Source: Crocinitomicaceae bacterium
GTDB taxonomy: Bacteria; Bacteroidota; Bacteroidia; Flavobacteriales_D; Sanyastnellaceae
Assembly (NCBI GenBank): GCA_002720375.1
Contig: PBIE01000001.1
Span: 14,887 to 49,902, forward strand
DNA length: 35,016 nt
Reading direction: 5' to 3'
Shown: positions 24,907-32,720 of the stretch, one piece after another
How the letters are laid out: each line of letters starts with the position of its first letter
How positions within the stretch are numbered: the stretch's first letter is position 1
Notes under the pieces: model-generated
Told to the model about the DNA's origin: nothing
The model's database searches: none
The model's input: only the letters and a program-made list of their open reading frames with translations
Position numbers and translations under genes: made by a program

Positions 24907-25860
24907 ATGAGCAGTTTACAAGATGATTTGAAGATGAGGTGGACCACCGGCGGCATGGCGGTGAGGCTGGTCATGTTCAATGTGTTGGTTTTTTTGATTC
25001 TGACCACGTTGCGGTTGCTTTTGGGCATGGGGCTACCCTTGCCTGTTTTGCCCGGGGCTTTTGGGCTTGCCACCTCTGCAGACCTGTCAATTTTAGTGCG
25101 AAGGCCATGGAGCGCGGTGACCCACATGTTTGCCCATGAGGAGGTTTGGCACCTTGCGATGAACATGCTCATCCTGTGGTGGATGGGAGGGATGTTTAGG
25201 TCACATTTTGGCGACAGGCGCACGCTCAGTGCATACCTCATGGGAGGGGTGTCTGGGTTTCTATTGTACATCTTGGCCACGAACCTCGTTCCTTCTTTTC
25301 CTCAAGGTGGATATGCACTTGGTGCGTCATCTGCGGTGATGGCTTTGATGGTGGCCACGGCCACGCACATGCCAGACACGGTAATTCGCCTTTTCTTGAT
25401 TGGTCCGGTCAAGTTGAAATGGGTGGCTGTGGCGTATGTCGTGCTCGATTATGTGGCGCTATCGAACGGAAGCAATGTGGGGGGTCATCTTGGTCACATT
25501 GGAGGAGCTGCATACGGTTTTTTCTACATGCGGGGGCTACAGTCTAATCAGGACCTCGGTGTGCCCATGGAAGGGCTTGTTGATTGGTTGGTGACCACAT
25601 TTGGCCGATCATCGGGTTCTAGAACACAGATCAGGCAAAAGAAAACGCGCAGGAAGGGCAAAGGCTTGCACTCGGTGCATCGCAGTGTGGATGTCGATGG
25701 GAAGACCCGTCGGGGGCATACCGATGAAGAGTTCAATGCTGAGAAGAGGGCGCGGCAAGAGCGGATTGACCGCATCCTCGATAAAATCTCTAAGGTGGGT
25801 TATGACCAGCTTACCAAGGAGGAGAAGGACTTTCTCTTTCGCCACGGAGGGAACGTTTGA
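24907..25860 (+). CDS. Rhomboid family intramembrane serine protease with C-terminal DUF6576-like tail (second of two)
   Basis: A 317-residue rhomboid with its catalytic serine in LGASSAVMA (about residue 140) and histidine in GGHLGHIGGA (about 194-197); the HMFAHEEVWHLAMNM stretch is also typical. After six helices (to about residue 215) comes a basic cytoplasmic linker (KKTRRKGKG) and a short conserved tail with DRILDKISKVGYDQLTKEE and LFRHG, matching the DUF6576 tail of Bacteroidota rhomboids. The tail may control dimerisation or substrate access, but its role is not known. It overlaps nothing; the EEP gene starts 2 bases later. Confidence 0.93.
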   Translation: MSSLQDDLKMRWTTGGMAVRLVMFNVLVFLILTTLRLLLGMGLPLPVLPGAFGLATSADLSILVRRPWSAVTHMFAHEEVWHLAMNMLILWWMGGMFRSHFGDRRTLSAYLMGGVSGFLLYILATNLVPSFPQGGYALGASSAVMALMVATATHMPDTVIRLFLIGPVKLKWVAVAYVVLDYVALSNGSNVGGHLGHIGGAAYGFFYMRGLQSNQDLGVPMEGLVDWLVTTFGRSSGSRTQIRQKKTRRKGKGLHSVHRSVDVDGKTRRGHTDEEFNAEKRARQERIDRILDKISKVGYDQLTKEEKDFLFRHGGNV

Positions 25861-25862
25861 TT

Positions 25863-26981
25863 ATGTCAAGGCGCCGATCCAAGCGGCGGAGGGGCCACCT
25901 CTGGATTTTACTTGGCCTCTTGGCTTCCGCAGGGGTGTTGTTCGCTCACCTGGCTGTGCATTTGTCCCCTGCCCATTGGGCGTTTCCAGCTTTGGCAGGG
26001 CTTGGTTTTCCGGTGTTTGGTTTGCTTTTGTTTGTGTCTATGTGGGTGGCGTTGCGCCGTGGTCGTTGGTTTTGGTTTCTCGGTTTTCTTTTGCTTGTGG
26101 TCTGTTCGGCCCCTCTGTACCGGTGTGCTTGGGGTGGTTTTGGATTTGGGATGCCGGAGGTCCATTCGGGCGGTCTCACTTTCAAGGTGATGAGTTGGAA
26201 TGTCCGTCTATATGACCGCTATGGATGGCTCGGTGAAGGCACTCGAGAGGGGATTTTTGAGTCAGTTGAGGCAGAAGCACCAGACCTTCTTTGTCTGCAA
26301 GAACATTTCCGCGATTCTGATCCAGTCGCATTTCCGGTGGACGTGCCCATGCGGAGGGCATTCACGGGTGAAACTGGAGTTGATGTTGAGCGTCATGAGG
26401 TCTGGGCGCGCGGGAAGTCAGGGCGTCGGTTTGGTGTGGTGACGTGGTCACGGTATCCGATTGTTGGCAAGGAGGCCATTGTCTTTGGCACGACAAGCAA
26501 CAACGTTTGCGGAGTTACTGATATCAAATGGAAAGGCGATACGGTTCGGGTCTTCAATGCCCACTTTGCCAGCTTACATTTCGGGTCTGAGGAATATGCT
26601 GCACTTGAATATGGGGTTCCTGATGCAGAGAGCCGTCAGCGTATTTGGTCGAGGATGCGAACAGCCTATACAGACCGAGTGACTCAGGTGGGGCAGGTCA
26701 TGACGGCGGTTTCTCGGAGTCCACACCCCGTCGTCTTGTGTGGAGATTTCAATGACGTTCCCGTCAGTTGGGCATTGGCCTCAGCTCGCGCTCAACTCCG
26801 AGACGTACACGATGTGCAGTCCATTTGTCTAGACGGCACTTGGCAAGGGGTTGTTCCAGGGCTCAGAATTGACCACCTTTTCATTGACCCTTCATGGGCC
26901 GTGGTGAATTACGAAACAGGGGGAGGTGGTTTGAGTGATCATCGTTACGTCACGAGCGAGGTGCAGGTTCCGAGCCGGTGA
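25863..26981 (+). CDS. Membrane-anchored endonuclease/exonuclease/phosphatase (EEP) family protein
   Basis: A 372-residue protein with a basic start (MSRRRSKRRRGHLW), three membrane helices (about residues 12-95) and an EEP hydrolase domain. Catalytic-site segments are KVMSWNVRLYD (Asn), LLCLQEHF (Glu), RVFNAHFAS, VLCGDFND (Asp/Asn) and LSDHRYV (Asp-His). The fold is shared by nucleases, sphingomyelinases and phosphoinositide phosphatases; the membrane anchor favours a lipid or extracytoplasmic substrate, but this is inference. ATG at 25863 is preferred to a TTG two codons earlier. Its last 32 bases overlap the convergent crtYcd gene. Confidence 0.88.
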   Translation: MSRRRSKRRRGHLWILLGLLASAGVLFAHLAVHLSPAHWAFPALAGLGFPVFGLLLFVSMWVALRRGRWFWFLGFLLLVVCSAPLYRCAWGGFGFGMPEVHSGGLTFKVMSWNVRLYDRYGWLGEGTREGIFESVEAEAPDLLCLQEHFRDSDPVAFPVDVPMRRAFTGETGVDVERHEVWARGKSGRRFGVVTWSRYPIVGKEAIVFGTTSNNVCGVTDIKWKGDTVRVFNAHFASLHFGSEEYAALEYGVPDAESRQRIWSRMRTAYTDRVTQVGQVMTAVSRSPHPVVLCGDFNDVPVSWALASARAQLRDVHDVQSICLDGTWQGVVPGLRIDHLFIDPSWAVVNYETGGGGLSDHRYVTSEVQVPSR

Positions 26982-27729
26982 CCAGCCCAATGCGCCGGGC
27001 GATGAGTTCATATGCCACCACCGTCATGGCAATCATAAGAAAGCCATAGAAAAGGTCGTCTACAGGCATTGAGAAGATGCGGAGCTGGAGGTTGTGGTCG
27101 TTGTTGTACCACACAATTTGGTCGGATACTTCAGCTACATTCCGATTGAGAGGGGCGTATTTCCAGAACCTGAGTCCAGTCAAGACGCCGTTGGAAATAA
27201 TGAAAGGGACAAGCAGAGGCAAATAGGCAAACCACAATCGGTAGTTCCAGTCCCGTACGTGTTGCCAACGTGCTGCACTGATGGCAATTCCTGAGCTGAG
27301 TAGGGCGGTTAAGGCGCAAGTGATGAGAATGTACCACCGGTCGCTGTTGGATATTGCTAGACAGGCACTCAAAACGGCAAGAATCGATGTGGCTGGCAAG
27401 GCCCAAGGCCGGCCAACAGGGTTGGGGAAGTAGTGCTTGAGCGATTCGTACGTGAACAGGCAAGCGTAGGGGATGCAAAGGAAGAAGAGCCATTCCTCTA
27501 AGGGGATACCTGCAACCCAAATTCCACTTAGATAATCGGGATTAAAACCCCAGATTCCGCGCTCCGTGAACGCGATGTCCCACGGGATGAACAGGGCCAT
27601 CATCACAGCAATGGCGGGAAACAGCGCCGGCCAAAAGCGCACAAACCTCACCTTTCGGTCGAAGCTGCAAGCCAAAGGGATGGAAAGGACAGCTAAATCG
27701 ACAATCAAGTAGAGGTACTGGTCGTTCAT
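26950..27729 (-). CDS. crtYcd: Lycopene cyclase, fused CrtYc/CrtYd type
   Basis: A 259-residue membrane protein with six to seven helices and two repeats of the lycopene cyclase domain, corresponding to fused CrtYc and CrtYd. Repeat motifs are IPLEEWLFFLCIPYACLF (first half) and MPVDDLFYGFLMI (second half), with the acidic residues needed for catalysis. It closes the psi ends of lycopene to beta rings without a net redox change; homologues can act at one or both ends. The ATG at 27729 overlaps the crtZ stop by 4 bases. It is the last gene of the carotenoid operon and its 3' end overlaps the convergent EEP gene, with no terminator between them. Confidence 0.88.
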   Translation of the reverse strand: MNDQYLYLIVDLAVLSIPLACSFDRKVRFVRFWPALFPAIAVMMALFIPWDIAFTERGIWGFNPDYLSGIWVAGIPLEEWLFFLCIPYACLFTYESLKHYFPNPVGRPWALPATSILAVLSACLAISNSDRWYILITCALTALLSSGIAISAARWQHVRDWNYRLWFAYLPLLVPFIISNGVLTGLRFWKYAPLNRNVAEVSDQIVWYNNDHNLQLRIFSMPVDDLFYGFLMIAMTVVAYELIARRIGLVTGSEPAPRS

Positions 27730-28208
27730 CGAGAGGTCATGGCTTTGGCTGCGTGCGCCTTTCGGGCTTCTCGGAAATATCGCATCGGGACCCACAACAT
27801 GCCGAAGCATTCACCGTGTTCTTTTCCAAGGTGCTTATGGTGAACCTTGTGCGCCTTTCGGATGGCTGCGAAATAGGGGTGTTTGGCGTTTCTGAACCAA
27901 TTGAAGCGGCGGTGGATAAACACGTCGTGGACGAGGAAGTAGCAGAGGCCATATGCTGCGATGCCCATTCCAATCCAGACGCGAAAGTCACCGGCCACAC
28001 TTCCGGTTATGATACTCCATGCGCTTGGCACAGCGAAAATGAGGAAGAAGGCATCGTTCTTTTCGAAGAAGCCGGGCTCGTGTTGGTGGTGGTCCCGATG
28101 GAAATACCACATGGCCCCGTGCATCAGATACTTATGGGCACACCAAGCGACCCCTTCCATGACCAGGAACGTGGCGACGACGATGGATGTGGCAGTCAGG
28201 ATTTCCAT
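27726..28208 (-). CDS. crtZ: Beta-carotene 3-hydroxylase (CrtZ type)
   Basis: A 160-residue non-haem di-iron hydroxylase of the fatty acid hydroxylase/sterol desaturase superfamily that adds 3-hydroxyl groups to beta rings. The four histidine clusters are visible: HKYLMH (residues 25-30), HRDHHQH (37-43), LVHDVFIHRR, and HKVHHKHLG. It has about four membrane helices and the family's usual length. The ATG at 28208 is chosen because it gives MEILTATSIVV, a normal start; it overlaps the end of the CruF-like gene by 13 bases, and its stop overlaps crtYcd by 4. Confidence 0.93.
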   Translation of the reverse strand: MEILTATSIVVATFLVMEGVAWCAHKYLMHGAMWYFHRDHHQHEPGFFEKNDAFFLIFAVPSAWSIITGSVAGDFRVWIGMGIAAYGLCYFLVHDVFIHRRFNWFRNAKHPYFAAIRKAHKVHHKHLGKEHGECFGMLWVPMRYFREARKAHAAKAMTSR

Positions 28209-28891
28209 GGGAGCAATAAAATTCCGATGAAGAACAAGGTTTGCACAACGAGTAACCAACCAGCTGCGCGGTTGGTTCGGAACGTCATGGTGTGTCGCCA
28301 TCCCCAAGCAAGCGCAAACGCGATGAACCACCAAGCGATGTAATTCTGAATTGGAATGGTGTCCCCAGACCATTGCCAGAATCCCGTGCGAATGGCTACA
28401 GGCTCTATGATCAAATCCATGGCAACCATAAGTGTGGCCGTGATGGCGGCCCTGCGCATGTCGAATTTCCGCCCTTGCTGCGGAATCCATTGTTGGGACC
28501 AATACATCGTCCCCGACAGGGTCAAAAGCCACAACACGCCAATCATGGGGGGAACTTCATAGAGGGAGGGGCCCAACCGGCTGCCGTAGATATAGTCGCC
28601 GAATGGGAAACCAGTGTGAACACCTATGACCTCTACGGCATAAGTGATGTAAGCGGTTAAAATCCATCGCCAAGCATCATCTGAATGCCCAAAGCCAAGG
28701 ACCACAGCAGTGGAGAAGAGAAGGTTAAATACAGTGAGGTCCAAGATGGTGGTGGCATCGTACCAGACGATTCCGGCCATACCGACACAGTGCAAAAAGC
28801 CGATCAGTCCAAGCCAAGCCGGTACGGTTCCGAATGGACCTCGGATTCCGAAGACCCCGCGTTGGGCTATTGCTGTAGAATGTGCAGTCAT
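28196..28891 (-). CDS. cruF: Carotenoid biosynthesis protein, DUF422/CruF-like hydratase
   Basis: A 231-residue polytopic membrane protein of the DUF422 family (CruF and bisanhydrobacterioruberin hydratase). Family segments seen are ITYAVEVIGVHTGFPFGDYIYG, PMIGVLWLLT, MDLIIEPVAI, FWQWSGDTIPIQNYIAWW. CruF adds water across the 1',2' double bond of a psi end, giving a tertiary hydroxyl group on an acyclic carotenoid end. The ATG at 28891 overlaps the idi stop by 4 bases, which decides the start. Its position between idi and crtZ supports a role in the same pathway. The exact substrate (lycopene, gamma-carotene or a hydroxylated form) is inferred. Confidence 0.82.
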   Translation of the reverse strand: MTAHSTAIAQRGVFGIRGPFGTVPAWLGLIGFLHCVGMAGIVWYDATTILDLTVFNLLFSTAVVLGFGHSDDAWRWILTAYITYAVEVIGVHTGFPFGDYIYGSRLGPSLYEVPPMIGVLWLLTLSGTMYWSQQWIPQQGRKFDMRRAAITATLMVAMDLIIEPVAIRTGFWQWSGDTIPIQNYIAWWFIAFALAWGWRHTMTFRTNRAAGWLLVVQTLFFIGILLLPWKS

Positions 28892-29427
28892 TTTCCTAAG
28901 TGCTCTGCTGCCCGTTCGAAACAAATGCGGAACCAGGTGGTGTAACGCTCGGGGTGGGCGGAAATGTCTGCCCGGAGAGAATCGAAGCGGATATACTTGG
29001 TGTTGGCCACTTCCTCTGGATTTGGAGTGGGAGGAAGGTCACTTCGGCCGAACAGCACATGGTCAAACTCGTGCTCGATGAGGCCGTCTGAGAATTCACT
29101 TCGGTAAATGAAGTCGAACCCCTTTGATAATTGACAATGCATCCCCATTTCTTCCTTGAGTCGACGGATGCCCGCATCGATGACCAATTCGCCCTCTCTG
29201 GGATGGCTGCAGCATGTGTTGGTCCAAAGGCCGCCGCTGTGGTATTTGTGGTGGGCCCTTTGTTGAAGGAGCAATTCGCCGCGACTGTTGAGTATGAACA
29301 CGCTGAATGCACGGTGCAAAACACCCTCTCGGTGAGCGGCCATTTTCTCCATGGTGCCTTGCGCCTGGTCAAGTGTGTTGACCAGCACAACCTGCTCTTC
29401 AGTTGTGTCGTTCATGTCGGACTTCAT
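28888..29427 (-). CDS. idi: Isopentenyl-diphosphate delta-isomerase, type 1
   Basis: A 179-residue Nudix-type isomerase that interconverts IPP and DMAPP. The catalytic cysteine is in WTNTCCSHPR (about residue 72) and the metal-binding glutamates in the EHEFDHVLFG segment (about 118-120). ATG at 29427 overlaps the stop of the upstream gene by 4 bases, as elsewhere in this operon, and is preferred; an ATG four codons further in is an alternative. It is within the carotenoid operon and complements IspH, whose product ratio is not always what the pathway needs. Confidence 0.94.
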   Translation of the reverse strand: MKSDMNDTTEEQVVLVNTLDQAQGTMEKMAAHREGVLHRAFSVFILNSRGELLLQQRAHHKYHSGGLWTNTCCSHPREGELVIDAGIRRLKEEMGMHCQLSKGFDFIYRSEFSDGLIEHEFDHVLFGRSDLPPTPNPEEVANTKYIRFDSLRADISAHPERYTTWFRICFERAAEHLGK

Positions 29428-29927
29428 CTCGTCTGTTCCAGCAAGTCTTTCATCCACTCAGAGAAACTCGGGTTTTCTTTCCAATGGCCCTTTGCGAGCA
29501 GCCGCGCTGTCGCTGCTCGGTCGGTTTTCCAATCGCCATTTACCCCGAGAAAGCGAGGTGCTGTGCCGGTGATACACAACCTGAGGGCTTTTAAAATGTC
29601 CAATTGCGGATTGCTCGTAATCAATGCGTTGAGGCTGTCTAGTCCGGTGTTGAATTTTTTGAGTTTGGTGGCGGGGTTCCGTTCAAAATCTGCACTCCTG
29701 GCAAGTGAAACCCATTTGTGTGCTTCGATGACGGTGGCGCACAGACCGGTTGCCTCTTCAAGTTTGGATTCAGCGAGGAACTTTGATGTCATCGCTTGTT
29801 CTAGAGAGCTATGGTTGAGAAAGGCGATACGCAAATCATGAAGTGCGTTGCACGGAATCTGAGTCCATCCAATGAAGGGGACTGAACCTGCCCAGAGCAA
29901 GAAAACAAAACACCACAGAGGGCGCAT
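29424..29927 (-). CDS. Exported protein of unknown function in the carotenoid operon
   Basis: A 167-residue protein with a signal peptide (MRPLWCFVFLLWAGSVPF). The mature part is helical, with ERNPATKLKKFNTGLDSLNALI, a stretch ILKALRLCITGTAPRFLG and a basic, tryptophan-containing end. The NP.TKL..F..G and LR......P.FLG pattern is familiar from a Bacteroidota-restricted family of similar length with no assigned function. It starts 2 bases after crtB and its stop overlaps the idi start by 4 bases, so it is firmly embedded in the operon. A role in carotenoid placement, transport or the periplasm is only a guess. Confidence 0.7.
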   Translation of the reverse strand: MRPLWCFVFLLWAGSVPFIGWTQIPCNALHDLRIAFLNHSSLEQAMTSKFLAESKLEEATGLCATVIEAHKWVSLARSADFERNPATKLKKFNTGLDSLNALITSNPQLDILKALRLCITGTAPRFLGVNGDWKTDRAATARLLAKGHWKENPSFSEWMKDLLEQTR

Positions 29928-29929
29928 AA

Positions 29930-30871
29930 TCAAAGCAGGTTGAACTGGTGACGGAGGTACGATCCCATCAGAAGCATGGCTTTTTGCCGGTTGGGGATGC
30001 GTATACGCTCCTGAAGGACACGATGGTGTGGCAGCCTTCTGATTTTGCGAAACAACTGCGTGTAGTAGATGTACGCCATGTAAACGCCAAGCCTGGCTGA
30101 GCGCGGAAGACGAAGAATGCCTTGATAGGCGTGTGCAAAATCGGCTTCGATTTCCTTTTCGATTGTCAACTTGGCGTCTTGATCGAAGTCCTCGAGATTC
30201 AGTCCCGGAAAATAGGTTCTTCCCAACCCTTCCCAGTCGGCTTGGAGGTCTCGAAGGAAATTGATTTTTTGGAAGGCTGCACCTAGGCTTCTCGCATGAG
30301 GCAGCAATGCCTCGTACTGCGCTCTGTCTCCCGACACAAAAACGGACAGGCACATCAAGCCGACCACTTCTGCACTGCCGACGATATAGTCGTCATATCC
30401 CTCTCGGTCGTAGGCTGTTTGGTCCAAGTCCCGCTTCATGGATTCGAGGAACTTGTCTACGTGCGCCAAGTCCATGTCGTATTTCCAGAAAGCCCATTGG
30501 AAGCTGTTGAGTATTGGGTTGAGCGAAATCCGCTCATTCAGTGCCGTATGCGTGTCCGTTTTGAATCGCTCGAGAAGCGTGTTTTTGTCGTAGCCATGAA
30601 AGGTGTCTACGATTTCATCTGCGAAGCGAACGAAACCATAAATCGCATGGATTGGTGCTCGCAACTCTTTTTTCAGCAAGCGAATGCCCAAGCTGAATGA
30701 GGTGCTGTACTTCTTGGTGGTGAGGGCGCTGCATTGGAGCGAAACGGAATCGAACAGCGGTTTTCCCGTGGTGAGCATGCCTTCAGATACTGTTTGCTTC
30801 CACGCATCTGTCGCCTGCTCCCGAGAAGGCTTCGGAGCATGTACATCAGCTATGGGAGGACGAGCGTTCAT
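29930..30871 (-). CDS. crtB: Phytoene synthase
   Basis: A 313-residue all-helical squalene/phytoene synthase that joins two GGPP molecules into phytoene. The two aspartate-rich sites are DEIVD (residues 85-89) and NFLRDLQAD (204-212). TTKKYSTSFSLGIRLL near the N-terminus is typical of CrtB. The first 31 residues are not conserved-looking; an internal ATG at 30778 (MLTTGKPLFDSVSL) would give a more usual start, so the true 5' end is uncertain. It follows crtI by 15 bases and precedes the exported protein gene by 2. Confidence 0.94.
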   Translation of the reverse strand: MNARPPIADVHAPKPSREQATDAWKQTVSEGMLTTGKPLFDSVSLQCSALTTKKYSTSFSLGIRLLKKELRAPIHAIYGFVRFADEIVDTFHGYDKNTLLERFKTDTHTALNERISLNPILNSFQWAFWKYDMDLAHVDKFLESMKRDLDQTAYDREGYDDYIVGSAEVVGLMCLSVFVSGDRAQYEALLPHARSLGAAFQKINFLRDLQADWEGLGRTYFPGLNLEDFDQDAKLTIEKEIEADFAHAYQGILRLPRSARLGVYMAYIYYTQLFRKIRRLPHHRVLQERIRIPNRQKAMLLMGSYLRHQFNLL

Positions 30872-30886
30872 TTCAGAGGTATGGGT

Positions 30887-32425
30887 TTAAACCTGTAAAG
30901 CGACAGGTTGTTCGATTTCAATCTCATTTGCCAATCCTGGCATGCCTTTGGATTTGAGGACCTCGCTGGCCGCTACTTGGCCACTGATTATGCTGGGCGG
31001 AACACCTGGCCCTGGTGTGGTGAGTTGTCCCGCAAACCAGGTCCCTGAGAGCTTGGACTTCATTTTTGGCTTTAGAAAGGCCGTCTGCCGGAGGGTATTG
31101 GCCAGTCCGTATGCATTTCCCTTGTAAGCGCTGTAGTCTGCAATGAATTGTTGGTGGGCATACTGACGCTTGTACACGACGTGTTGGTTCACATCAATGC
31201 CGGTTCTGGCTTTTAGACGTCCTATGATTTGCTCGTAAATCCGGTCACAGTCAGCCTGATTCTCGGCCATTCCCGGTGCTGTTGGGACGAGAAGAAAGAG
31301 GTTTTCGCAGCCCTTTGGTGCGACACTCGGATCGGTGACACTTGGCGCGCACACGTAAAAAAGAGGGTCTTTGGGCCAAGCAGGATCGTCGTAAATCTCC
31401 ACTGCGTGCGCTTCGAACGAGGTGTCGAAGAACAGGGTGTGGTGTTTCAAATTGGGGATTTTCCGGTTGATGCCGAGGTAGAAAAGGAGTGAGCTGGGAG
31501 ACATGGCCCTGTTGTGCCAATAGGATTTGTTGTACCGCCGGTAGGCGGCAGGCATCAAGTGCTGTTCTGCGTGGTGGTAATCGCAGGCTGCAATGACATG
31601 GGGACAGAGAATATGTTGTCCGCCTACTCGCAGTCCTTTGGTTTTTCCGCCCTCTTCCAGAATGGCTTCGACGTTGCAGTTGAGTTCGAATTTGACGCCT
31701 TGTTCTCGAGCCACCTGTACCATGCCTTCTACAATTCGGTGCATGCCTCCCATGGGATACCAAGTGCCAAGTGCTGTATCGGCGTAGTTCATCAAGCTGT
31801 ACAGCGCCGGGGTATTTTCTGGTTTGGCGCCGAGAAAAAGCACCGGAAATTCCATCAATTGAACGAGCCGAGGGTCTTTGAAGTGACGGCGGACGTGGTC
31901 GCTGAAACTGCGCAGCAATTGAAGTCGCGGGGCGTCTCTCAAAATGTCAAGGCGGGCAAATTCGAATGCGTTGTTTGCGGGCTTGTTGACAAACCTGCCC
32001 ATGCCAATGTCGTATTTGACCTTGGCTTCAGCAAGAAACGATTTGAGCTTCTGGCCTGCACCAGGTTCGATGGTTTCGAATGCTTCTGCCAGAGCATCCG
32101 TGCCTGCGGGCACGTCAAATGGTCCTTGATTGAATTCTACACGATAAGAGGGGTCTAGCCGGACCAGGTCATACAGGTCTTCTACCCGTCTACCAAACTG
32201 AGCAAAGTATCGGTCGAAAACGTCGGGCATCCAATACCAACTGGGGCCCATGTCGAAGCGGAACCCTTCTGCGTCAAAACGCCTGGCTCGCCCTCCTGCT
32301 TGGCCATGCCGTTCGAATACGGTCACATTCAGCCCTTTGCTGGCCAACGTGGTTGCAGCGGCAAGCCCTGCAAAGCCAGAGCCAATGACGGCTACGTCGG
32401 GTGAAGATGATGGATTTCGTGTCAT
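30887..32425 (-). CDS. crtI: Phytoene desaturase (CrtI type)
   Basis: A 512-residue FAD-dependent desaturase that introduces double bonds into phytoene to give lycopene. The N-terminal nucleotide fold is VAVIGSGFAGLAAA with the ribose-binding glutamate in VTVFER, followed by GGRARRF and DMGPSWYWMPDVF. The C-terminal motif is GTWFAGQLTTPGPGVPPSI. The ATG at 32425 is used; the in-frame codon two earlier is TTG. It is the first gene of the carotenoid operon. No MerR/CarH-type regulator gene is next to it. Confidence 0.95.
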   Translation of the reverse strand: MTRNPSSSPDVAVIGSGFAGLAAATTLASKGLNVTVFERHGQAGGRARRFDAEGFRFDMGPSWYWMPDVFDRYFAQFGRRVEDLYDLVRLDPSYRVEFNQGPFDVPAGTDALAEAFETIEPGAGQKLKSFLAEAKVKYDIGMGRFVNKPANNAFEFARLDILRDAPRLQLLRSFSDHVRRHFKDPRLVQLMEFPVLFLGAKPENTPALYSLMNYADTALGTWYPMGGMHRIVEGMVQVAREQGVKFELNCNVEAILEEGGKTKGLRVGGQHILCPHVIAACDYHHAEQHLMPAAYRRYNKSYWHNRAMSPSSLLFYLGINRKIPNLKHHTLFFDTSFEAHAVEIYDDPAWPKDPLFYVCAPSVTDPSVAPKGCENLFLLVPTAPGMAENQADCDRIYEQIIGRLKARTGIDVNQHVVYKRQYAHQQFIADYSAYKGNAYGLANTLRQTAFLKPKMKSKLSGTWFAGQLTTPGPGVPPSIISGQVAASEVLKSKGMPGLANEIEIEQPVALQV

Positions 32426-32636
32426 GAACAAGGAAACAAACAGGTTTTTGCTGATTTGTGTTCAAAGGGCGCTTTCGGGAATAAGGTAGTGTTTATCCGT
32501 TATGAAATGTGATTTTGTAGTCATGGTAATTCAGCCTTGATCGAAACTTTTTCTAGGTTTCAACCGTTAGAGAGTCTTAAACTGATTCGTGACAGCATCA
32601 AAACTGCATGAGTAAGGTTTTTTTCAAAATTGCTAG

Positions 32637-32664
32637 GAAGCGCCTCGACTTGTCGGGGCGCTTC
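32637..32664 (+). terminator. terminator-like hairpin between crtI and the GPx gene
   Basis: An 11-bp stem with one G-U pair (GAAGCGCCTCG at 32637-32647, CGGGGCGCTTC at 32654-32664) and a 6-base loop, followed on the plus strand by TATTTTG. It lies in the divergent region, 57 bases before the GPx start, where no plus-strand gene is expected to end. It could be a leader attenuator or the end of a small RNA. Confidence 0.5.
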
Positions 32665-32720
32665 TATTTTGTCGTGAAGCGCTCTGCTGAACTTGTTCCG
32701 CCTATTGTTGTTGGACTGTC

